NCBI GenBank assembly: GCA_028583415.1
Contig: CM053266.1
Coordinates: 3,233,217 to 3,297,216 of the forward strand
Reading direction: 5' to 3'
DNA: 64,000 nt
Origin: Protea cynaroides
Taxonomy: Eukaryota; Streptophyta; Magnoliopsida; Proteales; Proteaceae
The stretch's first letter is position 1; the number at the start of each line of letters is the position of its first letter. Below, piece after piece: positions 21,119-32,053 of the stretch. The notes under the pieces are model-generated. The model ran no database searches. It was not told where the DNA came from and saw nothing but the letters and a program-made list of their open reading frames with translations. The position numbers and the translations under genes are program-made.

Positions 21119-21353
21119 TAAAAATTTCATCCTCCAAATTGTACATACCTTCCGAGTCGAATAGATGAGGGTATTGCTTTCGCATAGCATTCTCTTCTTC
21201 CCATGTGATTTCTTCCATATCTCTTCTTCTCCAGGTGACCTTAACATAATAGATATCACGGTTGCGTAGTCGTTGAACCTTTCGACTGGTGATTTTAGTT
21301 GGTGTTACTTCAAATGTCAAATCATCAGTCAAATCAGGTAGATCTACTGTCAA
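21119..21353 (-). pseudogene. Element B chromodomain-like C-terminus
   Basis: Open stretch with SRKVQRLRNRDIYYVKVTWR and EEITWEEENAMRKQYPHLF. This pattern (basic strand, W-R, acidic 'E-TWE-E--M---YP-LF') fits the group II chromodomain of Tekay-type integrases. It lies directly before the polypurine tract, as expected for a pol C-terminus. Confidence 0.85.
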
Positions 21354-22450
21354 AACGTGCGTTGGATGACATACTTCTTCAATAAGGAAATATGAAATAC
21401 GTCATGCACACTTGACATAGATGGTGGTAGTGCTAACTAGTAAGCCACTTTTCTACGCTTAGCTAGAATCTCATATGGACCGACATATCTTGGACTTCAT
21501 TTCCATTTTTGTTCGAACAGTTTCAATCCTCGCATAGGCGATACTTTTAAGAATACTTTATTACCCACGATGAATTCAAGGTCTCGGCGTCGAGTATCTG
21601 CATATTGCTTCTGACGATTATGAGCTGTCCTCACTCTTTCCTTGATAATGTCAACCAATCAACAAGTCTCTTCAACAAATTCTGGTCCAACAATACTACG
21701 TTCCCCAACTTCATTCGAAAACAAAGGAGTTCGACACTTCCTGCCATACATTGCTTCATAGGGTGACATCTGTATAGTAGCCTGATAGCTATTGTTATAA
21801 GCGAACTCAATCAATGGAAACTTTTCATCCCATGATCCTTTAAAATCAATTACACATGCTCAAAGCATATCTTCTAGAATCTAAATTGTACGCTCTGACT
21901 GTCCATCTGTCTGTGGATGGAATGCAGTACTAAACTTCAATGTTGTACCCATAGCCTTTTGCAATCCTTTCCAAAATTTTGAAGTAAATCGTGGATCTCA
22001 ATCGGACACAATGCTTTCAGGTACACCGTGTAATCGCACAATGTTATCTACATACAGCTTAGCTAACCTCTCCAGTGTATACTGAGGTCGTATAGGTATA
22101 AAACGAGCTGTTTTAGTCAGGCGGTCTACAATCACCCAAACTGCGTCAACTACTAGAGGAGTCAATGGTAATCCTGTGACGAAGTCCATAGTGATGCAGT
22201 CCCATTTCCATGCTGGTTCCGGTAATGGCTGTAATAGTCCGGCTGGCCTTTGTCGTTCAGCCTTTACTTTTTGACAATTTAGGCATTGAGACATGAACAT
22301 AGCTACGTCTGCTTTCATTCCTCTCCACCAATATAATTTCTTCAGATCATGATACATTTTTGTACTTCCAGGATGTATCGAATAGATGGTGGTATGGGCT
22401 TCTTTCATTAATCAGTGTCTAATGTCCAAGCTTTCTATTTCAGGTACACA
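21354..22450 (-). pseudogene. Element B integrase
   Basis: HHCC domain (HTTIYSIHPG ... CLNCQKV), core MDFVTGLPLTP and SD-stop-DPRFTS. Stops include TGA for conserved Arg codons (near 22412 and 21998) and TAG for a Gln codon in the QILEDM region (about 21905), the same codon as in C. The HHCC and core metal-binding residues are otherwise visible. Confidence 0.9.
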
Positions 22451-24150
22451 TACTCTTCCTTTGTACTTCAGTACCTTTTCTTCGTCCAAGGTGAACTCAG
22501 GGATAGTCCTACCTTTTTCGATGTCCTCTTGTACCGTTCTTAGGTAAGGATCTGATTTGATAGTTGTCTTTACTTCATCAATTATATCCGATATAATCTT
22601 CAATGCGGCGAACATATTTGAAAACCGATGAATAAACACTTGGTTGGCTGATCCATCCGGTGCATCTATCACCAACGGCTCATTACCGTGACTGAATACC
22701 TTCCCGATATTACACATTGCGGCAGTTGTGCTAACCTCTCCCTGTGATTTTATCATTGCCTTTCTACTCAACGCATCGGCTACTACATTAGCTTTCCCCG
22801 GATGATATTGGATATCACAGTCATAGTTTTTCAATAATTCCAGCCATCTTCTTTGTCTCATATTCAGCTCCTTCTGATTAAATAGATAAGTAAAACTTTT
22901 ATGGTCTGATTTAATTTGAAACTTCTCCCCGTACAGATAATGTCTCCATATTTTGACAGCATGTACTACTGCCGCTAGTTCCAAATCATGAGTGGGATAG
23001 TTTTCTCATGTGTCTTCAATTGTCTTGAGGCATAAGCAATTACTTGTTCTCCTTGCATAAGTACACATCCTAATCCCAGTCCTGACGCATCGGTGTACAA
23101 GATAAATGGTTGTCCTGGAATCGAGATGGTCAAGATCGGAGCGGATATCAATCTAGCCTTCAATGTTTAGAAACTCTTCTCGCATTTATCAGTCCAAACA
23201 AACGTCTCGCCCTTCTTAGTCAAGCTGGTGAGCGGTACAGAAATTTGGGAATAGTCTTCCACAAATCGTCGATAATACCCAGCTAGACCTAAGAAACTTC
23301 TAATTTTTACAATGCTCTTCGGTGCTTCCCACTTTACAATAGCCTCGATCTTGCTGGGATCCACTTTAATTCTTTCAGCGGATACTACATGGCCTAGAAA
23401 AGTGACTTCCTTTAGCCAAAACTCACACTTTGAAAATTTGGCGTAGAGCTTCTCCTTACGTAGTCGCTGCAGAGCAGCGTTTAGATTCTTAATATGAGTT
23501 TTCTTGTCTTTAGAGTAGACCAATATATCATCAATGAATACAATAACCGACGTATCCAACATATCGTGGAATACCCGATTCATAAGTTCCATAAAGGTTG
23601 CTGGTGCGTTTGTCAATCCAAAAGACATGACCAAAAATTCATAATGTCCATATCTGGTCCTGAATACTGTCTTGGGAATATCACCATCCTTAATCTTCAG
23701 CTGATGGTAGCCTGACCGAAGATCGATTTTGGAGAACACTTTGGCACCTTGCAACTGATCGAACAGGTCTTCGATCCGAGCCAATGGATACCGATTCTTG
23801 ATTGTCAGTTTATTCAGTTCTCGATTGTCTATACACAAATGAACGCTATCGTCCTTCTTCTTCACGAATAATACTGGCGCTCCCCATGGTGATATACTAG
23901 GGCGAATGTAACCCTTGTCCAGTAGTTCTTGTAGTTCTACTTTCAATTCCTTCAGTTTAGTAGGAGCCATTCTATAAGGTGCTTTCGATACTGGTGTGGC
24001 TCCAGGTATAAGATCTATAACGAACTCTGTAGCTCGGTCGGGAGGTAATCCTGGTAGTTCTTCAAGAAATACGTCTGGAAAGTCACGCACGACATCAATA
24101 TCTTCCATTTGTGGTGCTTCCTTGTTAAGGTCGACCACAGATACTAAATA
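22451..24150 (-). pseudogene. Element B reverse transcriptase and RNase H
   Basis: RT is open from 24234 to 23167 with LFVKKKD, LCIDNRELNKL (Tyr to Asn in IDYREL) and FIDDILVYSKD. A TAA replaces a Gln at 23167 and a frameshift at about 22980 splits RNase H (YTDASGLGLG before it, KSDHKSFTYLF after it). Confidence 0.92.
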
Positions 24151-24590
24151 TCCAACTGCTCCTTTCTCAAGGCACTTCTTAGCCTTTAGCGCAGAGAGTA
24201 TGAGCTTTCGTTTACGAGGAAGTTTGGTTCCCAAAAAACTGAACTCTGCTCCTTCTTGTCTTTAAATGTCAGCTTTTTTTTGGCACACAATAGGTTTGCA
24301 GAATGCCAAACTAACCAGTCCATTCCCAAGATGACGTCAAAGTCTATCATCTCAAGTTGGATCAAGGTTGCATCCAAGGTCTTTTCATCAATAAGAACTG
24401 GACATGGTCCATAACCTTTTCCAAACTTCACTTCTAATCCCATAGGTGATCGTACAAGTAGTTTGTAGTCTAATGTTTTGATGGGTAAATTCAGCTTCTT
24501 TCCAAATGACACAGATATAAAAGAATGAGTAGCTCCTGAGTCAAAGAGTACTCTGACAGGAATGCCATTAATAGGTATGATACCTGTGAT
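24151..24590 (-). pseudogene. Element B protease domain
   Basis: Catalytic LFDSGATHSF near 24550 and DFDVILGMDWLVWHS near 24310. A frameshift near 24240 separates protease from RT. Confidence 0.85.
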
Positions 24591-24631
24591 TTGTTTTGGT
24601 TTAGTCTACATGTTCATACAATGTAATACAA

Positions 24632-25921
24632 CTAGCTAAAAATTTCAGTCATACCTGTGACCACATCAGGCGATGCGGCAGCATCCTCAGATGTAATCGC
24701 GTAAACTCGTCCTTGATGTAGCTGCTTTTTGGGCTTACGACATTCCCTTGCCATATGTCCCACTTGGTTGCAGTTAAAACATTTTATCCCTTCAGTAATT
24801 GGCTTTTGTTGCTGTTGAGCTACGGGAGTAGTCTTGGTTGTAGCGGTAAAGCCTTGAGCACGGAAGGGTTTGAATGTCTTGTTATTCCCTCTGTTATAAG
24901 AATTTCTAGCTGGCCTTTTTATACCTCTGTTTTGCATGAAATAACTCTCCTTCTTGCTCGATTCTATAACTCGAGCAACTTGTGCCGCTTCATTATAGAT
25001 TTTCTTTTCATGTCCCAGAACGTGCTGGTGGATGCTTCCCCTAAGTCCCATGACCAACCTTCGGATCTTGGTGTTTCCCTCTTGCATACTGGTGGGTGCA
25101 AAGAAGAACAGCTCCTCATAGCGTTGTTGATACGCATCCACGGTCATCTGCCCCTGATATAAACTCAGGAACTCTCTTTCCATAGAATCTCTGAAACTTC
25201 TCAGAAAATACTTCTCAAAGAACACCTCCTTATAAATATCCCAAGTCAGTTGGGCGTGCTTTGTTGATAAATATGTCCTAGTAGACCTCCACCAATGGTG
25301 TGCATCTCCTTTCAGCATAAAGGTGGCACACAACACTTTTTCTTCTTCATTTAATGTCATCATCATAAAATTTATTTCCATTTCGTCAACCCAGTGTGCC
25401 GGCCATAAAGGATCTGCTGGCTTGCCATTAAATTCTTTGGGCTTCAGTTTCAGAAAATGCTCCACCAATCTGGAGTGGTCTAGTTGTTGCGGGACATACG
25501 CCCCATACATAGGTGGTTGGTATTGATATCCACCTTGAGCAATCTCAGGATTTTGTACTTGAGCCTGCACGATAGGAGTCTGAGGTGCGTGGGGTACTGT
25601 GTTACTTCCCCTTGGAGCTGTGCTTGCCTGTCCTACTGGCATTGGAGGTGTCTGTGCAGCTGGAAGAGTTATGCCTATGGCAGCTTGTATAGTAGCTTGT
25701 GCCTGTTGCATTTGTTGCAGCTGTTGGGCCAAGTTCATTACGACTGTGGCCAAGTCTATAGGTGGAGTTGGCAGATTTGTAGGATTTGTCTACCCATTCA
25801 TGACGGACGGTGCCGTGTTCATGTTCCCCTGTGTTTCCTGGTGTGTCTGGCTATTCTCCCCCACAGGTGGTGGTGGTGGAATAGAGTTACGGCTCTGTCT
25901 GGTTACTCTGCGTCCCGCCAT
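24632..25921 (-). pseudogene. Element B gag
   Basis: Starts at ATG 25921-25919 (MAGRR type, matching C), interrupted by TAG near 25790, then open for 373 codons. Order: Pro-rich N-terminus, Gln/Ala-rich stretch, capsid domain (LWPAHWVDEMEINF ... YEELFFFAP), basic linker, complete CCHC knuckle CFNCNQVGHMARECRKPKK and the conserved EDAAASPDVVTG tail. The TAG falls on the same codon as in C, where E has CAG. Confidence 0.92.
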
Positions 25922-26437
25922 TAACTAATCTGATAGTGGGATTGCCTAAAAATCATTGAACATGAGAGACAATCATTAAATACTTCATTCTCATATTTTA
26001 AAACCACTAACAAATGCAAATTTCAAATTTTTCAGATCATTCTATCGAAAATGCTGTATTTTCACTGTTGGGTCGATGGTGGGGGTCGATGGGTGTCCGA
26101 CCCTCAGTATGCGACCTTGGGAAATCACCCATTCTTCCCTAGAGCCGGTAGTCGATGGGGGGTTGGAGGATGTCTGACCCAGGGTGCGACCCCTGGTTCT
26201 CTGTCAGATTCCCGAGAGCCGAGGGTCGATGCGGGGGTCGATGGGTGGGTTGATTGTTTTAGTCGAATTTTTTGACCCCCGGACTAAAAATCAGATTTTT
26301 AAGTTCCGATTCAAAGTCCATTTCCCATTCTTTCTTCCCCGCTTCGACTCGTCTCGTCCCTCTGAGTTGCTACAGTGACAACTCCGATCCGTTGGTGGTT
26401 TGCACTTCATGTTTCGTCGTCTACACCTCTGCTACAG
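25922..26437 (+). promoter_or_regulatory. Upstream region of B antisense ORF (promoter/first exon, predicted)
   Basis: It precedes the predicted intron of the antisense ORF. It holds a dense cluster of GGGTCGAT/CGACCC motifs at about 26065-26290, the same form as in B's LTRs, and then a C/T-rich stretch. I see no strong TATA box. The role as an antisense promoter is inferred from position and the conserved splice signals. Confidence 0.45.
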
Positions 26438-26880
26438 GTAAATCTCCTACATTTTCGTGTTTTTAGGTTTCTATACCTAGGTTTTTGTTCGTATATCTCA
26501 TTTTTTTTCAAATTAAACTTTTTTCAACCGTAAAAATTTGATTTTTATTGGGGGCTTTTGTTGTTGGTGACTCGAGGAATGAAAGCCCTCAAAAATATTT
26601 GAGTTTCATCGGTCGGTTATCGAGAAACATGAAATTTACTCTTTTTGCCCTAATTTTGTTGAGATTTTGAATTTCTTAAAATTTCTTCCAATTCAATCTC
26701 ATTAGTTGAAATTTTTTACTGTATGAGTCTCACAGGATAGTTTAGAATCTATGTAAGTCCTCCTGCCCACGTGTATGGGTGAAAAGTGAGGCTTTTGACC
26801 AATTTACGTCGTTATTATGTCAAAATTTTGGGTTTTTCCTCTCTACTAAGCCATTATTTGTTTTTCTTTCTTATTTGCAG
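26438..26880 (+). other. Predicted 5'UTR intron of B antisense ORF
   Basis: Donor CTACAG|GTAAAT and acceptor TTCTTATTTGCAG, ending 5 nt before the ATG. The homologous intervals are 442 bp in C (CAG|GTATGC) and 444 bp in E (CAA|GTATGC), each ending in GGCAG|ATAAT before ATG. The AT-rich, T-rich interior fits a plant intron. Confidence 0.6.
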
Positions 26881-26885
26881 ATACT

Positions 26886-28217
26886 ATGGCTCATACCAAG
26901 GTACCTAGTGTTCGCGACTATCTTTGCTTCCGTTCCCATGAAGCTGAGACGCTGTATGCCCGCTACGCTCGCAAGAAAGTAGAGGGAGGCCGCAAAGTGA
27001 ACTTGGCTAGCTTGTCCTTGTTTAATGTGGAGGGGGCCTTTGGTGATATGGGATGGCTCCCTGTCATCACCTATGACGCCTGTACCTATCCTGACCTGGT
27101 ACGCCAGTTTTATTGTAATCTCCAAGTGGTGGGGAATTACAATGATGTAGAGAGAGGTGGTGAGCTTCAGAACACTAGTTATGTTAAGGGGGTTGATATT
27201 TCTTTCGACTATCAACAGCTAGCGGACTTGCTAGGTATCTCCTATGGCTGCTCCTTCGTATTCTGTGCTCCAGGAGAGCCCCAGTTCTTTTCATTACAGA
27301 TGAGGGCTGAGATAGATCGTAAGCTCATCAGACCTGATCACTGGGAGATGAAAGCGAGTTATCTGCATTCAGATCCACGGGTGTACTGCAAGATCATTCA
27401 GCATAACCTGATACCGCAGAGTGGACACTATGAGAGGGTCTCCCAGTTGACCCAGTATCTACTGTACTGCATATGCACTAGGCAGCCCGTCTGCCTTCCC
27501 TATATCATCATGCTGACGATGATCAGTGCCACGTTGCCCAGTCATACTGGCAACCTTCCTTATGGATGCATGATCACTACATTGCTTACCCGCTTGGAGG
27601 TTGATTTGTTAGATGAAAAGATTCACGAGAAATCCTTCTCATCGCCTCTGGATTGGGAGGCCATATGCAAGATGGGCATGCGGGATGCCCAGGTCAGCGA
27701 TGAGGAGAGGAACGTGATGGTGCACCCTCGCACTCGAGTGGAGATGGCTGACGCTGAGGCAGCAGAAGCAGCCACTGGAGCAGGGGTTCATGGGGATGAT
27801 GATGATCGGCTATACATGGATGTAGATGCCATACCTCCTCCATCACCTACTCATACTACAAGAGCTGGTCTTTTACATGCAGCTGGTCCTTCGTATGCTC
27901 CTTCTGATGACATGATGGGGATATTGTACGAGATACGAGAGGCCCAGCGTATGTCTGACTTGAGGATGGGAGAGCTTCTAGAGGCTCAGTGCTTGTCCGA
28001 TCAGTGGGTGGGAGAGCTTCTGGATGCTCAGCGTATGTCGAATCAACGGATGGGAGAGCTTAGGGATGCTCAGTGTGTGACTGACCAGCGGGTGGTTGAT
28101 CTCACAGCTAGTCTCCAGACAACCCAGACTCAGATAGCCTGGTTGACAAGAGTCTACGCTGAGGACTACGATAGAGACCATGAAGCACCGCCTCCCCCAT
28201 CACCTCCAGCTTCTTGA
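26886..28217 (+). CDS. Antisense ORF of element B, putative plant transposon protein-like
   Basis: Intact 443-residue ORF, opposite to gag-pol, between gag and the 5' LTR. The N-terminus is basic with FRSHEAETLYARYARKK. The middle has 'FYCNLQVV', 'YVKGVDISFDYQQLADLLGIS' and, after a DHWEMKAS segment, helical 'VYCKIIQHNLIPQSGHYERV' and 'LPYGCMITTLLTRLEVDL'. This pattern recalls the Pfam 'putative plant transposon protein' domain (I believe PF20167), often annotated near plant retroelements. The C-terminal third has an acidic/PPSP linker, four 14-residue MGELLDAQ repeats (coiled coil likely) and a PPPPSPPAS tail. No signal peptide or membrane span. Its intactness beside a broken gag-pol is notable. 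Function unknown. Confidence 0.85.
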   Translation: MAHTKVPSVRDYLCFRSHEAETLYARYARKKVEGGRKVNLASLSLFNVEGAFGDMGWLPVITYDACTYPDLVRQFYCNLQVVGNYNDVERGGELQNTSYVKGVDISFDYQQLADLLGISYGCSFVFCAPGEPQFFSLQMRAEIDRKLIRPDHWEMKASYLHSDPRVYCKIIQHNLIPQSGHYERVSQLTQYLLYCICTRQPVCLPYIIMLTMISATLPSHTGNLPYGCMITTLLTRLEVDLLDEKIHEKSFSSPLDWEAICKMGMRDAQVSDEERNVMVHPRTRVEMADAEAAEAATGAGVHGDDDDRLYMDVDAIPPPSPTHTTRAGLLHAAGPSYAPSDDMMGILYEIREAQRMSDLRMGELLEAQCLSDQWVGELLDAQRMSNQRMGELRDAQCVTDQRVVDLTASLQTTQTQIAWLTRVYAEDYDRDHEAPPPPSPPAS

Positions 28218-28286
28218 TGTATTTCTTTTCTCTTTCTTTTATACTTCAGAGTAACTGTCCGGGCTGTAGACTGTACTCTGCTTTAA

Positions 28287-28306
28287 TCATATATATATAT
28301 ATATAA
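28287..28306 (+). repeat. AT microsatellite
   Basis: Run of (AT)n in the leader between the antisense ORF stop and the PBS of B. Confidence 0.8.
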
Positions 28307-28494
28307 TTGTTTGTCCTTCCTTTGGTTGTATATAAAATTTGTTTTTCATTTAATAGATGCATTATTCTCTTTCAGTTTTGTCTCAAACAACAGAGATGCT
28401 TATGATGTGTTATTATTACCTCTTTTAAATTTTTATCCTCTCAGTTCACGACCTTTTGTGGAAGTATACGAGTTTCAGAGACAGGGCCTGAGAT

Positions 28495-28506
28495 GCTCTG
28501 ATACTA
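28495..28506 (-). other. Element B primer-binding site
   Basis: Minus-strand TAGTATCAGAGC, one mismatch from the tRNA-Met complement, 3 nt inside the 5' LTR. Confidence 0.85.
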
Positions 28507-28509
28507 AGT

Positions 28510-30788
28510 TGTCACACCCCTATTCCGTACTATTTAGAATGGTGTGATGAACCGCTAATAAACCAACGGTTCAACCAGGATCTCTAATAGGCTGTGTCCA
28601 TTAAAAATAAAATCATACACATCCACAACCATAATCAGAATAAATACACAATAGCGGAAGTCTTAATAATAAATGAACTGAGAAATCTATATGTGATAAT
28701 CATAAATAAAATATCAAGTTATTGTTGTATCAACTGAGACATAAATAAATAAAATATCAATTACATTCCTTTAATAAATTCAAACAAAATCTAATCGAAT
28801 ACGCATGAGTTACACTCGCATGAGGGATCATGCGTATCCTCTAAGTCTTCAGCTTCCATTACAGCAATACGCGCGTACACCGGAGCACTCATATAATCTT
28901 CGACCGTAGTACCTGCATCATCAACTAAATATATTCGACGTCGAGAGGGTGAGCACATATCATGGCTCAGTGAGCAAACAAAACAATGCAACAAACATAT
29001 GCATGCAATCAATTCATATATGTGGTTTGGTAAATAAGTTTGCAATGTGCTATGGAAAGGATAGGTGGCCGCCGCACCTCTATACACAAGTGTGTGAAGT
29101 CACCCAAAGGTAACATTTATTATTGTCCCACATGCACCCTACCATGGAATAGAGATAAAGCTAAAGTGCTGAGGCCCAGCTTATGACACTTCCCCTGATA
29201 CTCTATCCATACCAACACGTAAGCCTCTACTGGCGAGGGCTTGCAAACTCGGCTCGCAACTAACCAATCCTAATGCCAATCAGTGTATCCAAGACCTCAC
29301 CCCAGCATCCCTCAATACGTCCATAGAGATAGGGCTAAGGCCCCCCCGGTAGAGTCAGAGACTACACGGTCCAAGAACACCTCCCCTCATACACTACAAC
29401 ATAATAGTTCTGCTCAGGTAATGGTGATACGACGATGTCAGTGGACAAGACATGAGTTAGAGATAGAGCTAGAGTGCTGAGGCCCGGCCTATGACACCCC
29501 CCTGATACTCGCTCACATCAAACACACCAACCACACACATACTTTCACATGCCTATTCCTATCATCATCATCGTCATCATTATGTTATAAATAATAATTT
29601 AAATATGCATGAATAGTAATAATAGAAATATTGGATGACATGTTGAATGCACATAACAAGCATACACGCATAGAATCACTCATGGCATTGGACTCAAGAA
29701 TAAAATAGTTTATTATTAATCAATTAGTTTAAGTCTTGTTCCCTCACCTTTGCTTGATCGTAGATCCTCTCTCAAGCTTTAAGAATCAAGTAAATATCAC
29801 TATTATATCACTAGAAGACGTAATCAAGTCGATAGAATTTAATTAGAATTAATTATGACTTTAAAAAGCATGCTGTTAACTGGGGGTCAATGCTAGGGTC
29901 GGAGGTTCCATCGACCCTGGGTGCTACCACCCAGATTCTGGACTTCCCGAACACTGGGGGTCGATTGTTAGGGTCTGGTAGGGTCGATTGACCATTGACC
30001 CCCTGTGCAACCCCCCGTGGGTTTAGTCAAATTTTCATCCTACAGTCCATTCTTTCATGTTTGGGTCCTATGGCTTGCTTCTACAATCCATTTCATATAT
30101 GTTCTATGGTTTAGAACTATAGTTTATTCACCTATATGGTTTTAATGATCTCCCCCATGGTTTTTCGTTGAAACCTAACCGTGGGTGGATGATTTGGGTT
30201 TCTCCTAGATCATACTTTCTTCACTATCTATTCTAAGGTCTTTAGAATTACATGGAGATAGTATCCATACCTGTGAAGAATTAAGCTTGTTTCTCTGAAG
30301 CCTTCTCTTTGATCTTCTTCTCTACTTTCCTTCTCTTCTCTTTCTCTCCTCCTTCTCTTCTCTTTCTCTCAAATCAATTAGGGTTTTAAAAAGAGTGAAA
30401 GAGGTTTAGGGACGTCCTATTTATAGAGTAAAAACTCCCAAAATAAGTCCCATTGAGATTAAGAAAGAATCCCATTGAAATTTGGAAAGTTTCTAATTCA
30501 CGGTTTCTGTCGGCAGACTGGGGGTCGATGAGGGGGTCGGAGATCCCGTCGACCCCTGGTTCTAAAATGTTCGACCCCTGGTTAAAAACTTAGGGTCTGA
30601 CTTTTATACTGAGGGGGTCCGACCCTGCCATGCTGGGTATGCGACCCTCCCCTTATTTTAGTATTTTTGGGTTAGTTTAATACCTGGGATCGTGATCTTC
30701 CTCACGCACTTGATCCATTTGGCTCGACCATGATGGGTAGACCTGGTTCTAGGTGGTATGACCGGGTTAGTTTGATACGGGTCTTACA
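28510..30788 (-). repeat. Element B 5' LTR
   Basis: 2279 bp, TG...CA. TATA box (minus) 30426-30419, predicted exon-1 end at 30271, exon 2 at 29775-29748. Nearly the same length as the 3' LTR and very similar to it by eye, so B is fairly young. Confidence 0.97.
28791..28924 (-). CDS. LTR micro-ORF, predicted last exon (B 5' LTR)
   Basis: 134 nt, open, with EDYMSAPVYARI and PSCECNSCVFD. Differences from the 3' LTR copy include both amino-acid and silent changes, but none breaks the frame. Confidence 0.55.
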
Positions 30789-31105
30789 AAACCTCTACCC
30801 CTTTGACGTAGCTCGTGATCCTGAGCTGCCTACCCCTTTCTGTGTCATTGCGATCCCCCACTACCTAGAGATTGCATTAGAACTGTCTCACCAAATCCAG
30901 ATGGGTACAGGTGTCATAGGTGATCACAGGGAGCCAGCCCATGTCACCAAATGCCCCCTCCATGTTGAACAAGGCTAGACTAGCCAAGTCCACACAGTGA
31001 CCCCCCCTCTACTTTCTTACGCTCATAGCGAGCATACTGAGCTTCGGCCTCATTGGAGCAGAAACGAACTGGGTCATGAGCCCTAGGCACCTTGGTACGA
31101 GCCAT
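30789..31105 (-). pseudogene. Antisense ORF of C, N-terminal part
   Basis: ATG at 31105-31103 (MARTKVPRAHDPVRF...), then the YARYERKKVEGG motif, a one-base insertion in a C run that shifts the frame, and further stops. Homology continues through GAFGDMGWLPVITYD and SYVKGV to the TSD of B. The left 5 nt are B's target duplication. Confidence 0.85.
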
Positions 31106-31110
31106 ATTAT

Positions 31111-31552
31111 CTGCCAAAACAAAGAAAAATAAATAATAGATCAGTAATGGTGAAAAACCCAAAAATTTCGGCATTATAACGGCATAAATTGGTCAAAAGC
31201 CTCACTTTTTACCCAAACACTTGGGCAGGAGGACTTACATAGGTTCTAAACCATCCTGCAAGGCTCATAAACTTAGAAATTTAATTTAGAAAGATCGAAT
31301 TTGAAGAAATTTCAATAAATTCAAAAAATCTCAAAAATTAGGTCAAAATGGAAAATTTCGAGTTTCTCGATAACCAACCGAAGAAACTCGAATATTTGTA
31401 AGGGCTTTCGTCCATTGGGTGACCAATAGCAAAAGCCCCTAATAAAAACTAAATTTTTATGGTTAGAAAAAGTTTAATTTGAAGAAAATGGTGTAAATGG
31501 ACAAAAACCTAGTTTAGAAAGCTTTAAAAATGTGAAACAGTAGAGAGCATAC
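31111..31552 (-). other. Predicted 5'UTR intron of C antisense ORF
   Basis: Minus strand: CTTCAG|GTATGC donor and TTTTGGCAG|ATAAT acceptor, 442 bp, aligned with the B and E introns. Confidence 0.55.
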
Positions 31553-32053
31553 CTGAAGAGAAGGAGCAGAAGTCGCAAATGGAAGGAAAGATCACCAAAC
31601 ACTAGGGATCGATAGTGTAGCAACTCAGGGAACTGGGTTGAGTTGGAAGGAAGGAGAAAGAATGGGAAATGAATCCAAAATCGGGTTTAAAAACCTGATT
31701 CTGGATCGTAGGGTCGCACAATCGACCAAAATATGCGACCCTACGTCAGATCCTACCATCAACCCTAGGCTCTCGGTGATCTGACAGAGAACCATGGGTC
31801 GGACCTAGGGTCAGACATATACCGACCCCACGATCGACCCTAGCCTCTCGGTAAGATGACAGGGTTTCTTAGGGTCGCATAAGGACCGACCCTACCATCG
31901 ACCCTACAATGGAAAATACAGTATTTTGTCAGAATGATCTGAAAAATTTGAAATTTATATTGATTAGTTGGATTTGTACTTGAGAACAACTTATATTGAT
32001 TGCCTCACATGTGCTATGATTGTTTTTAGACACTACCACCACCAGAACAGGAA
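31553..32053 (-). promoter_or_regulatory. Upstream region of C antisense ORF
   Basis: Contains at least eight TAGGGTCG/CGACCCTA motifs at about 31700-31915, the same form as in C's LTRs, and a TTTTTAAACCC stretch about 120 bp upstream of the donor that could be TATA-like. Gag of C begins just beyond, so sense leader and antisense promoter overlap. Confidence 0.4.

Larger units (their letters stand above)
18828..30788 (-). mobile_element. Element B: complete Ty3/gypsy chromovirus on minus strand, inserted in C
   Basis: About 12 kb. LTRs of 2276 and 2279 bp, PBS, full-length antisense ORF (reading on the plus strand), gag, protease, RT, RNase H, integrase, chromodomain and polypurine tract. 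Perfect AAACC target duplication. It carries the best preserved copy of the antisense ORF in the window, while gag-pol has several stops and frameshifts. It is the innermost layer of the A-C-B nest. Confidence 0.97.

Noticed and set aside
26041..26290. Satellite or CRISPR-like array from repeated GGGTCGA motifs
   Set aside because: Spacing is irregular, units are degenerate and on both strands; this is a motif cluster, not an array.
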